A DNA stretch of 64,000 nucleotides, taken from Anseranas semipalmata. Taxonomy: Eukaryota > Chordata > Aves > Anseriformes > Anseranatidae. Shown here in pieces: positions 1 through 11,510 of this stretch. Both the position numbers and the translations under genes were made by a program. Below the pieces are notes generated by a model. It worked only from the letters and a program-made list of their open reading frames with translations, searched no databases and was not told where the DNA came from. Position 1 is the stretch's first letter; every line of letters begins with the position of its first letter. The DNA lies in contig VXAA01000923.1 of the NCBI GenBank assembly GCA_013399115.1, positions 767,451 through 831,450 of the forward strand. The letters are read 5' to 3'.

Positions 1-104
1 TTTATACTCAGCAATAGTTCTATGCAAGAGGCATCATTATGTAAGTATACAGCTGGCTGTACATGTTTTGTGCTCTAGTTTCTCACAATTGTGGGAAAAA
101 GAAG

Positions 105-158
105 TTTTTTTTTGTTGTTTTTTTTTTGTTTGTTTGTTTGTTTTGTTTGTTTGTTTTT
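105..158. repeat. (TTTG)n / T-rich microsatellite
   Basis: A T-run passes into repeated TTTG units with one expanded TTTTG unit. This is a simple sequence repeat of the kind common in vertebrate introns and intergenic DNA. The 61-residue frame that crosses it is a by-product of the repeat. Confidence 0.9.
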
Positions 159-3100
159 CTATAAGAAGCCACTATAGTATTAGTTACAACATGTATAATA
201 ACCCTGTCCCAGTCTTGACTGCTCACATTCTTTTCCTCCTCTCCCATGCATGATGTGACAGAGTTCTTGGGGTCCTCTATCTATGACTGCATGTGACAAC
301 TTTTAGACTTATCAGACTATTCCACAGATCTCTTTTGGCCAGGGAGGCATGAATTTGTTTTTGTTTAGGATGTTCTCTCAGAAGAGATATGCACACATTC
401 TTCATTTCTTCCCTCATCATCAACATTTTGTTGCTGTAATTTTCTCCAGGTTTGCTCTTTTCTTAATTTACCTTTTTTAACATTATTTCAATACTGGTGC
501 AAATTGAGACATTTAACCCTGAAGTCTGTTTAGCTGCATATTCCAGGCAAGCTCAGAGAGGAGCACTACAATCTTCTCCCTCTGCATTACAGCATTTCAC
601 AACAGCTTGCTTTATCTGCAGCCGAGTGGTACTTGTCTCTCGGGCTTGTAGATGAATGTGGAATATATGTCCCTTCAATCAAAGAACTCTATTCTTAGTC
701 TTAGCAGAGTGACTGATGAACCAAAGTTATCCTAGCACTAGACTTAATGCTAATTCAGAGCTGATTCTTTTCTCCTTTGTGTGGGATGCAAGATTTCTTC
801 TCTTGATATCGCATCCACTATGCAGTTGGCTTTCATGATCTAATGAGGTTTGTCTTCTATTTACATGGTGAGGAGGAAAAAAGCATGCAAAGATGCATCA
901 CCTTTCCAACTCCAAAAACCTGTTCCCTTGTCCAGCTTAGGTAATAGGGAAAAAATGTTTGGTGGTTTTAGTCACCTTTCCAGAGAAAGCAAGCATGCAC
1001 TTGTATAACAGAAGTAGTACTTGATATGCATTGCTATTAGTCATGGTACAAAGCAGCTTTGTAGACACTCATATCCAAGTAAGCTAGGTGTTTCCTCTTG
1101 TAGATATCTGATTAAACTGAATGATTTATTATTATCTGCTCTGGAAATCTGCATTACATTCTCATTGTCTTCTCTCCTCACACTCTTTTGCTGGTTCCTC
1201 TTTCCGCATTTGCTGTCATAAAAGCGTACTTACAATAAGTTGATGTGCAGTCTTTTCTAAGGATCCTGTCCATCCCTATTCAGTTATTATCTAATATCAA
1301 GTAATCAACAGGAAGCTGTCTGAGGAGAAATGATAACCTCCAGATGAGACTTTCAACTGGAAGTCATAAAGTAGATAGATCCTAAGTGTCTGTAAAACTT
1401 GCAATGTTCCACAAAGAGTTAGCTGAAATACAGTTTATGAGGGTAGTCCCTAGGCTAAGGATCCAGCCACTGCTTTTGCTTCAGAGGAATTGGTGACATG
1501 GAACAGCATTTGAAGCTGAACAGCTGAATGTTTTCCATTGTCCTCTGGTATAGCCACCAGCCTCTGAGACACATCCATGTGGATGGTGGGAGTGAGACTG
1601 GAGGACTCTGGAGTACATGGTAAGTTCTTGGGCCTCGTGTGCCTAGTTTAGCACCTTCCATGGTGATGTGTCCAGGCTCTCCACTTTTTACATGTAAACA
1701 GATTAGAACATCTAGCTACAAGTGTCCAGCAGTGTGTCTATCCCATTGGAGACCTTAGGACAGCATGTGAAGTCCCAGAACTGAATGTGTCCTTCCGCAT
1801 TTGTTGTTGGCAATTAGACCAAGGAGTTGCCATCTCCCTGGGGCCTGAAAAGGGGTTCAAGGACCTACTGCCTCACCTCCCAGTGTTTTATGTGTCATCA
1901 GTATGCCCAGATCTACTTTGTCACATCTTACTCAAATTTGCAAACATTAGAAGTTACTAACTTCATTCTTTTCCTGGGAGAAAAAAGAAAAGGCACCTCC
2001 AGTTCAAGAAAGTGCTTTTAGGAAATAATTTCATTTGTTGTATCAAATACAATGTCAAGTTTTGAGATATGTTGTCACTTTCCTGTGTGTTATATCCTTT
2101 CATTTATTTTTTTTTCCCCCAGGACAGAAATGGTCATTCTCCATTGACAACAGCAAAATTTCAAAGTGGACAGTGTAGGACTTAACAGTCTAGATTTTGG
2201 ATGCTTAAAGCTTATAGAGGTCAAAAAAAGTGATGAAATGTATTCACAGAAGTGAATGCAGCCCTACCAAGGGCAGTTTCTACAAAACTGCCACCTTTTG
2301 TTGGGAAAGTACCAGCTAGTTGATCACTGTAAAATGGTAATGTACTAGGTGGAAATATCACTATAGACTTGCTGGGTTTGTCTATCTTTTCTCTAAGCAT
2401 CTCTTGCTGGAACCTGTCACAGAGGGAACACTGTTATGGATGGACCTTTGGCCTAATCTGGTAGAACTGCTCTTAAATCCCTGTGACTTTCCACTCCTTT
2501 CCCTTGGTATCATGCTGAGGTACCATTACTGTAGTGTTATTAACTCAGTGCATTTACAGTGTCATAAGGCTGACCTGACATGCAGCCTGACAATGGCGAA
2601 CAGTAGTTCTCTGATCTGTATTTGAAGAGTGGCTGAGCATGCTTTCACATGCCAAATTTTCACACCATACCTGTTCATTTGTACACCTCCCCTCTTTTAG
2701 GGTAACACAGCATCTTCTTTGTAAATGCAGAGGCTCTTTAAGAATTTCCCTACAGAACAGTACTCTTACTTCTTGGTCAATGAGTTGCAGATTATTTATT
2801 ACATACAGAAGAATAATTACCCCCAAAGACAGTTAAATGTTTCAAGACTAAAAAGCAAAGTAAATGTAGGTTGAAAGTCATTATGTACAGATACAGAAGA
2901 CTTTTTGTCAGTAAATTTTTCATGCAGTGATCCAAAATAAATTCTACGGGTCCGATCCATCCTCTGTGGTCTACAGAGACTTCTATCTGCACAAACAAGC
3001 TTATTGGACTATTGCAGTCTTGGCATTTTGGTAAGGAACAGTTTTGAGCAGATCTATATTAAGGCCTTATTTTGATCCAAGACACAGGCATGGAATTGTC

Positions 3101-5446
3101 TCACCCCCTCCTGTCTCATGTGGAAGCACTACCTGGAGGAAAGGAGCAGCACTGACTTTAAATAATCCAGCCTGGAGCAGGGCCAGGGCTCAGGCTCCTC
3201 CTTGCCAGCTGCAGGGCCCCAGTGCAGCGAGTGCTTCCAAAGGCTGCGCTGCCTCCACGAGTGCCAGAATGGATCAACACACTGGCTCCAGCCAGAAATG
3301 GACTCAAAGTAGCTGTTGTTCCTTCTCCCTAAGGAGCATTTTCAGAGGAATGCCTCAGAGGTAAGGGCTAAAGTTCCTAAGAAAGGCCAACCCCACGTCA
3401 GGAAGGAGTGGAGCATACCCATTTTCCAAATGCTCTATAAAGGGCAATATTCTTCAGTCACTTTCTGGATAATTCCCACTCTGCTTCTGAGAGAATATTT
3501 GCAGACAATATCTCCTGAGCATCCTGCAAGTGACTGACACAAATACACATGGATTTTGTTTATTCTTGTCTGCCTTGGTTTAAAATTTTATACATGTCCT
3601 CTAGGCATGACTTTGATGCTGATTTTTCCATGAAAAAAAACTGAATACGTAAACAAAGAAGTCATACATACATAAAATAGTAAAGCATAAATCAAAGTCA
3701 GTTCCAAATTTTTTTTTCTTAAATGCCAAATACTTAAGAAGCAAGATTCTGTTTCAATAGCTGTCTTGCCTTAGTTCTTGTCTACTTCAATTTAAGGGGC
3801 TTTTATTTCTGTATCATGACCTCCTCAGGAATTTAGTTACATTGTGAAATTTTATAACTGTAAAGATAGAAAGCTAAAAGCTGTGAAACGCTTTCACAGC
3901 ATCAGCATTTCATCTTTTCCCCATGTGAATATTAAAATGAGAGAGAGGTCTGCTGCTTATCTGATGTGATGCTCCTGTGTCAGAGAGGTTTTTCTTTGTC
4001 ACCTGCTAGCATGACAAATCCAGTTACTTTTCCTGAGACATGCTCAGCAAGATTCTGGGTGGGAAGCCACTTGCAGACTTTTTTAATGGCCATGCATGTA
4101 TTTTGCCTCCCTTATTGAACTTTCTGTGCTAGGTGGGTGGCATTGGCTTCATAGAGTTCTTGCCAAAGAGCAGCCGAAAGTAATTCCACGGTGAAGGTCT
4201 GATCCCTGAAATGCTGCCAAGAGCAGTGACATCTGTATAGATCTCCTCAGCAAGTGCTGTCTATGCCAGTGAGGTTTTCCTGGACACTCAATTTTTCCAG
4301 GAATCCAGAATGTGTTACCTGTGCACATAATTCTTACATTTGGTCAGTTATTGCCCCTTTCTTTTTCCATCACTTCTTTGCAACCATAAAATGTCTCTGG
4401 ATGGCTCCTGAAGTGCCATGGCTTGCTTGTTGACTTCTTTTTGAAAGAGGAGTGACAGATTTCTTTGAAATAATTGAGTCTATGAAGATGAGATATATAA
4501 AGACAAAAATCAGCCCCAAAACTCCACTCTGTCACTTTCTTCTTTATCCAGCCTCACCTATGAAACCCAAGCAACCTAAGCTAGACTTGTGTGTGTTCAA
4601 ATCATGGTTGTCCCAGGTGTGACAAATCAGTTCAGAAACCAAGCTGTAGTCTGGGATTACATGTAGCCAGGATATTATTTTTTGCTATTAAATCACCAGA
4701 ATTTCTTGTCCTTTTTCTGCCTGGATTGATTATTTCCTGTGTTTGGTTTTGGTTGTTCGGTAGCTAACATGAGACCTCTGGCTGGGGAAACATCACAATG
4801 CAAACGCTCAGCTGAAATAGCTCCCTGCCCACACATCTTTCTACAGCACTTCAAAATATGCATTTCCTGCACATACTATAATTAGGCTCTTTCATTCTCC
4901 CTCCAGTTTCTATTAAAATACTTATTATCTACTACAAAACTCTTTTATTATGCTATTTTTTATATTCCTGTTGTTACTTCAGGAGGCAAATAAAGACTTT
5001 TTAGTGGATGTAGTTCTAACAGGAGAAATTCCATCATTGCTTCACCATGGCAATGGGGCGCAATCATGAACGGAGCAACAACTTCACTGTGGATCACTGC
5101 AACTGCTAAAGGATTGGAGGCTGGCTTGCAACCACAGGCAACATCCACATGATTGTCTGCTCCTCACTGAGCTGCACAGGTGGATGCTAAACTTGAGTCC
5201 AATTCAAAAGATGTTCGAAGGATTAATAGTCCTTTGGACCTCAAGCATGGAATAAGAGGTGAAGAAGCGAAGAGGCAGAAGAAGCTTCATTGGCTGTCGA
5301 TAGTTTGTGGGCTGGGTAAAAATTCCCCCCAAAATGTGGCTCATCCAGAGCAAAAGAGATTGGCTTCTGTCTCAGGATTATGCCTTACTTTCAGAGAGGA
5401 CATTCTGGATTCTCAGTCCAAATTTCAACCCTTTCTATTAAGCAGA

Positions 5447-5506
5447 AAGAAGGAAGGAAGGAAGGAAGGAAGGAAGGAAGGAAGGAAGGAAGGAAGGAAG
5501 GAAGGA
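5447..5506. repeat. (GGAA)n microsatellite, about 15 units
   Basis: Uninterrupted tetranucleotide GGAA/GAAG units run for about 60 bp, with purines only on the plus strand. The frame at 5180-5533 ends in a Glu-Gly-Arg-Lys repeat only because it reads through this tract. GGAA arrays can bind ETS-family factors in mammals (established knowledge), but nothing here shows that this one is functional. Confidence 0.95.
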
Positions 5507-6464
5507 GCCTTCAGTGTGATCTTTGACTTCTAATGAAGGAGACTGGGGAAGGGCTTCAGGCTGATTTTTAATTCCCTGCCCTGCCTCTCCGAGTCAGCAC
5601 TTACAGCTTCACACCTGAGGAAACAAAAGGAAAGATGCAATGTCACTATTTGCAGCTGGCCTCAAGCCAGCTACAAATGCTGCTGGAGCTACATTTAGTG
5701 GCCAAGCAGCATGTTCCAGTCACAGCTGCAAATGCCCCAGAAGGTTTGAAAATTGTTTTTGAAATGTTAATTGACTCAAACAGAAGAAGGAAAGGACCTC
5801 TCAGAGAGACTAGGGCTTTCAGAAGAACTTCGAAGACACTGTGTTTCTGCTTATGGAATTGAAGCGTGTCCCTTCACTGCTGCTAATATGTTCTAGGAAG
5901 TGCAAATTAGGCTGTGAGAAGACTGAAAGAAATATGCCCTGGAAAAAATACCCCAGTGCAGTGACAGCTAATCTGATGAGATCTCTTTTCTACAGAGGTA
6001 TATAAAATTTGAGTATGCACTACTATTAAATATTAGAAAAGACCCTGGTACGAGCCAGACCTACGATAACCGGGCAGTTATCATCTCTATTTCAGCTGAA
6101 TCAAAGTATGTTAATGTACCCTCCTAAATTTAAACTTCTATATATAAACTGAACTTGCTTTGACTTTTTCCAGAGGACATGTGAAACACAGTTTAAACTT
6201 TTTATTTATCTCTAAACATGATCAAACGTGCAAGGAATATTAACAAGTTTAAAGTGTGCAGTTAGGCAGAAATACATTTCCTGCTTGAGCAAAGAGTTTT
6301 GTAGTAGTCTGTGGCTTAAACAAAAAGGTGTCATTATACTGGAAACAAGGTAACATGAGGATTGTAGTTTCATCTAACTTAGAAATACTTTAATGTGAAG
6401 AAAGAGTCTGGCAGTAGAAGGTCCACAAATCAAGATAAAAGTTCAAAGATGCATATTATCCCAT

Positions 6465-6803
6465 TGTGGCCTTTCAGTACTTAAAGTGGCCTTGTAAGAA
6501 AGATGGAGAGCGACTTTTTACATGGGCACATAGTGATAGAACAAGGGGGAAAGGTTTTAAACTAAAAGCGGGGAGATTTAGATTAGATGTTAAGAGGAAA
6601 TTCTTCACTGTGAGGGTAGTGAGGTACTGGAAGAAGTTACCCAGAGAAGCTGTGTTTGCCCCATCCCTGAAGTGTTCAAGGCCAGGCTGGATGGGGCTTT
6701 GAGCGACCTGGTCTAGTGGGAGGTGTCCCTGCCCATGGCAAGGGGGTTGGAACCAGGTGATCTTTAAGGTCCCTTCCAAACCAAAGCATTCTATGATTCT
6801 ATA
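6465..6803 (+). mobile_element. CR1 LINE, 5'-truncated, 3' end only (plus strand)
   Basis: A relic of a chicken-repeat-1 non-LTR retrotransposon. The frame at 6466-6702 matches the C-terminal tail of CR1 ORF2, downstream of the reverse transcriptase domain: DRTRGKGFKLKAGRFRLDV, then a VRVVRYWKKLPREAV block. The protein match breaks after APSLK, near 6670, where the DNA continues as CR1 in another frame, so the copy is frameshifted and dead. The short 3' UTR carries the usual sequence around AAGGTCCCTTCCAA and ends in ATTCTATGATTCTAT, the CR1-type 3' terminus, with no poly(A). The copy has lost its endonuclease and most of its reverse transcriptase, as most CR1 copies have. Confidence 0.95.
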
Positions 6804-8192
6804 ATTCATATGTAAGCTATCAAACCCTAACTGCATAGCTGAATATATATGTAGACAGTGTTTCTTTCAAATGATTCTGCAGTTGTGTTCATTTTATACA
6901 AGTCAACTTAGATACAAGCTTCCTGTAAACCATGGTTTACTGCACAAATGCTGTTAAAATAACATTGCTTACATAGGAAGTACCACAGAGTGCACAGAAT
7001 TTGTCTTGAGGAAGATATTAGAAATTCACAGCAAATTAATACTCTAATTCATTGTTAATTCTCTTTTTCTTTTCTTTGATCCATAGAACTTTGTCAGCTC
7101 TGAGATTTCTCCCTGATCATCTGGCACCACTATCCTCATCATGCTTCGCTTCAAACAGAAAATTTAAACCGTACAGTTTTGCAGGATCACTACCTACAGT
7201 CTCCTGCATTGCACCCTTTTCCTTCCATGATCTAATGACCTCAGCTTGGGAAACCCTGCCCTGCTTCTAACTTGAGTAGAGTTACCCCTTGCTAAAAGCT
7301 TGCTCTGAGATGAGGCAGGTCCAACCATGCTTCTAAAATAGGCTTTGAAATATGGAAATGTCAGTGGTTGTTGGTGTGAAGCAGTGCCACTTGGAAATCA
7401 AAGAGAAAAGAACAGAAAAAAAAATTCAAAACATATAAAGAGGGAGACAAGAGGCAACAAGAGATAACACAAACATCTCCCAGAGATGGGATTCCTTCCT
7501 CAGGAAAGACCTCAGGAGCCAAACTCCAACTGGCTGTGAGCTGTAAATTATTAACACATTTGTTTCAGAAGCATATCCATGCACCGTTATGACAAATCTG
7601 TGCCCAAGGCCTGTTCCTGGCATTCAGTGCTTAGTAGTTTCTACATAGCTGTCTAACACAAATGTGTATGAACAACATCAATCATATCAAAATATAAAGT
7701 AATATATTCCTATATAAGAGTTCTTTTTATTATTTATTTTATTCACAAGACAATATGAAAGCATGTCTAGTTAAATGTTCTCCACTTTTCCTCTCTCAGA
7801 ATCCAAAGAGTTTTTCAATCGTGGGGGACATTCATTTCTGCTGCAGACTGCATGACTTGAAACTTTGCCTAATACACATCAAATGCTAAAACAGACGTTT
7901 TTAATTACTAGCACAAAGTCTGTAGAGATATGTTTTGTAATGAGGAATGTGGTTAAAAGCAAAGTGGTCCCATTTGCCTTTGCAACAGATTGTTTAACAT
8001 TTTATTTTGACCTATCCTTATAGTACAGCTCTGTTTTCTTGCTAAAAATGTACAGAGTTTGTTGCTAGGTCAGGTAAATACAAATGGACAGATGCTGGCC
8101 TGCCAATGCAATGCTGTAGCCAGTGGACCTCTGCCTATTCATATCCACACAGGATATTTCACAAACACATTTAAATGTCGTTAAGATAATGA

Positions 8193-8221
8193 GACAAAAC
8201 AACAAAACAAAACAAAACAAA
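8193..8221. repeat. (AAAAC)n microsatellite
   Basis: A short run of AAAAC-type units, about five copies. Its reverse complement is of the same TTTTG class as other tracts in the window. No function is indicated. Confidence 0.85.
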
Positions 8222-9132
8222 GATGCTAATGCCATATTTTAAACATAGTAATAAAGAACAATAATGTAAATTTGAGTTTTTCTGTTCCCCAGATAGCTGC
8301 ATGTCTATAATTTTCATTATAATAGCATAGTTTCCCTTGCAGTGCTTGTATTTAAAAACTACACCATAAAACAAAGAACAAACAAATTATTTCAAAAGTT
8401 TCTTAAAAGCCTGCTTAAGCTTAGAGAGTGTTATTATAATTATGCTGTGTCAAATTCACCCCAGCAAGTTTCCACCTTATACAGAAGGCTTCATGAATCT
8501 TAACTGAGGTACTGATTTAGTTTTGAAGAGGAGGAAGAGAAGGAAGGAAGAGGATCTACACCAGGCCAATATACACCAGGAACGTGTGCAATCAGCAGCC
8601 CTCACTAGACACAGATAGCCACCTGAAAAATCCTACCGCTAATCTCACACAAAACATGCATTTAAGTCAAATGCATTTCTCTGCAACGGTGTCTTTTTCT
8701 CTCCACTGATTATAAAAGGAGCAGAGTCATTAATTATGGTTTAGAAATCTAATTTTTAGACATCCACATTTGAGTTAGATGAGCTCCTGCCTACGGGAGC
8801 GCGGCACAGACAGCAGGCCTTGAAAAGTTCTTTTGGCTCTGTTAGAGCCCATCTGGCAGAGGTCTCCAGGAAAGGTGATACTGAAAATATTTAGCTCTGC
8901 TAAGTGGAACATAAATTGATGTGAGCTGGATTTTACCTTTTATCATCTAGAAAAAAAATGGCCATATATAACAGAATTTTTATGTTCTCAGGATTTAATG
9001 TATCTCAGATTTAGATCGCTAGCTAAGCCAACTACATGGGTTTAAGCAGAACTTTACCACAACGTTTTTTTTTTTTTTATCCTTTTTAATGAATATATAG
9101 AGGTTGGTGGAAAAAGCAGAAACTTTGGGTTG

Positions 9133-9165
9133 TTTTCTTGTTTGTTTGTTTGTTTGTTTGTTTTG
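9133..9165. repeat. (TTTG)n microsatellite
   Basis: Repeated TTTG units, about seven or eight copies, in otherwise unique AT-rich DNA. Confidence 0.9.
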
Positions 9166-9836
9166 CCTGCTTCCTATCTTACAGTATGTTTTAAAGGGCT
9201 AATGGCTGAGGATGAAGAACTGAATATCATTGCAACATTTAGAGACTATTAAATGAGGGAAAAATAGCTGAAACTGGAAAGAAAAACTCAGTTGCTCGGT
9301 TGCTCAAAGTAGCAGTCTCAAAAGGAACACTCTATCTAATCTGTCACCTACAAATACAAGATGGGAGAAGGTATAAGGCACAAGCCATTGTGAAAATCCT
9401 GTTGTTTCCAGTACAATGGGCATTTTTTTTTTTTTCTCAGAACTATAAACCCTGAAGGAGCTACCAAATTGAAAACAGAGCTATTGTCAGACAAGAGTGA
9501 TCCTGCTCTATTAGAGACATGGCTGCAGATGTCTGTAAGCAACTTCTTCAAAACCTGACAGCTTCGCAAATCAGACTATTTTCTTAATGTGCTGCAGCTT
9601 TTAGTGTTTCTAAGGTATGCTGCTGGTGCTCTCAGTGAATTAGCCTTACTCTCTACAATTACTCCCAGGACTCATGCAACATCAGCAAATTTTATTCTTT
9701 AGGGAAAAAAAGAAAAAGAACACAAACTGTTCATATCTATATTTTATATATAAACCTGTATTTCATGACTAATATATCCATACCATGACACATGCATTTT
9801 GTCTGCATATGAAAATAAAGTTCACACATGTATTTA

Positions 9837-9860
9837 ATATATATATGTGCATGTGTGTGT
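9837..9860. repeat. Alternating AT/TG tract
   Basis: About 24 bp of uninterrupted purine-pyrimidine alternation mixing TA and TG steps, followed by a looser TG/TA-rich stretch to about 9895. Confidence 0.75.
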
Positions 9861-11441
9861 TTGTGTATGTATATCCATGCATATATTTGCATACCCACTC
9901 ATCTGTGAATATAGAAATACCTCCAGATAATACCTTACAATAAGCAGGCTTTTCTCCTCAGGCAGGGAAATGGGCTAGAGTTACCTATATTCCACATTAC
10001 CATTGATTTCACAAGGGAGGAACAGTGGCTGTGTAATACTCTAAAGTACAAATAGAAAAAGAGGGACTGTTTATTTAAAGCAGCAGCAAAATATTTCCAA
10101 AGCTGGTGTCAGTAACAGACAGTAATCTGTTGGGATCATGCCACAGCAGTGACGGGGGACAATGGTGCTCTGGTTGGAGAGGTCAAAAACATTGCACGAT
10201 TTCACTGTTCTGTCAACCGCCTGAGCTCTTGGGATGCTGTTACGGGTGTGAGCACCGGTAAGGGCAGCCCAGCTCCTCTCCTGGCTTGTGTTCCCACTGC
10301 CACCAGCCAGTCCTCTTCTCAAACAGAGTGAAAGCAGGTTTCCCCAGCTGGTCAGAAAATTCCTTGCAGGTGCCCTCCAGAGCTGGTCTCCAGCGCACAC
10401 TCCACTGATGCTGCTGGGCTTTCGGCTCCAACACAATCCCACTTAACCCTCAGTGGAACAGCAGGAACATTTTGTCTGTGGACAGCAGAACAAAATACCC
10501 AGAGCAGAGCAGAGATACTGGACTTCCAGATTTAAGGAGGAAAACTGTCCCTCTTTCTCTCATTCCAGGCTTCATCTGGGAACTGAGCAGCAGCTGATGA
10601 GCCAGTAGGAACCCTTTGACAAGCCTGAAGTCAAGAGGCCGCTGTGTGCCTGCTCTCCTCATCCCCCCAGAGGAAACCAACTGCCCTTGCTGAGGTGCTC
10701 TTAGCTGGAAGCACAGACAGGGCTGCTGCAAAACATGCAGGTAGATGTTTTGTTTGGATTAAGAACTGAACAGTTTTTGACTCAGATGCCAAAACAAAGA
10801 CTCAGATAGAGCACAGCAGTGTGAAAGAGAGCCCTCACTCTGGATGGTGCACTACATGAAGGCTGTTGGGCTTCCCTCCAATATCCATTTCATGACAGCT
10901 GCACGGGAAATCGCGTTCTCTTTATTCTGGAGACAGGCTAGTTTTAGTTCCTTTAACCTAAAGCAATAGTATATGCCAGTTCTGGTGAAGACAGCCTCAG
11001 CCAGCAGTGTGGCTCCTTTCTGATGCTGCTGCTGTTGGTGATATGACCATGGTCCTTGCAGAGGCTGACCAAGTCCCCAGTATCCTTGAGACCTCATGGC
11101 ACTACCTGCTGTCTCCCCACTGTGGCTATTTCTATTTGGCAGTTCATGTGAGCAAGTGGGCTCACATGAGCTGCTTTGTCCTTCAGAAAGCTAGTCATGT
11201 ACATGGCTGTGGTTGGACATGTAGTGTGACTTCTTGGGAATCTTCACCACAGCAAGGATCCATATATGATGTGATTTGGGTATGTGGAGTTTGTAGGGTC
11301 TGTATTCTGGCTTGTACTATCTTTCAGTCCACAACAAGAGGGAGTAGGACAGCACCACAAAACATTAACCACACTGTCATAACAGTGTAGACACAATATC
11401 CCAGAGCTGGAAGGTGCTCACATATGTTTGGACACCTTGGA

Positions 11442-11510
11442 AATATAAAAATATAATATATACATATATATAATATTTTATAATATATATATATAAATAT
11501 AGAGAAAATA
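11442..11510. repeat. AT-rich low-complexity tract
   Basis: Almost pure A and T with many TATA steps. The minus-strand frame at 11377-11643 includes a Tyr/Ile-rich stretch that is only the translation of this tract. Confidence 0.85.

Larger units (their letters stand above)
1..6464. other. Gene-free unique sequence
   Basis: AT-rich DNA without a supportable gene. It contains a (TTTG)n tract near the left end and a (GGAA)n tract near the right end, listed separately. The reading frames here are short, start at arbitrary ATGs, and show no domain I recognise. The segment around 3045-3364 is GC-richer and ends at a good splice-donor-like sequence (see findings). No transposon with a recognisable end was seen. 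Confidence 0.7.

Noticed and set aside
5180..5533. 117-residue frame ending in a charged repeat
   Set aside because: The tail is the GGAA microsatellite and the front part has no recognised signature.
11394..11440. Possible CR1 3' fragment (ATATCCCAGAGCTGGAAGG)
   Set aside because: It resembles the CR1 3' UTR core over about 20 bases, but the terminal repeat and the rest of the UTR are missing. The match is too short to call.
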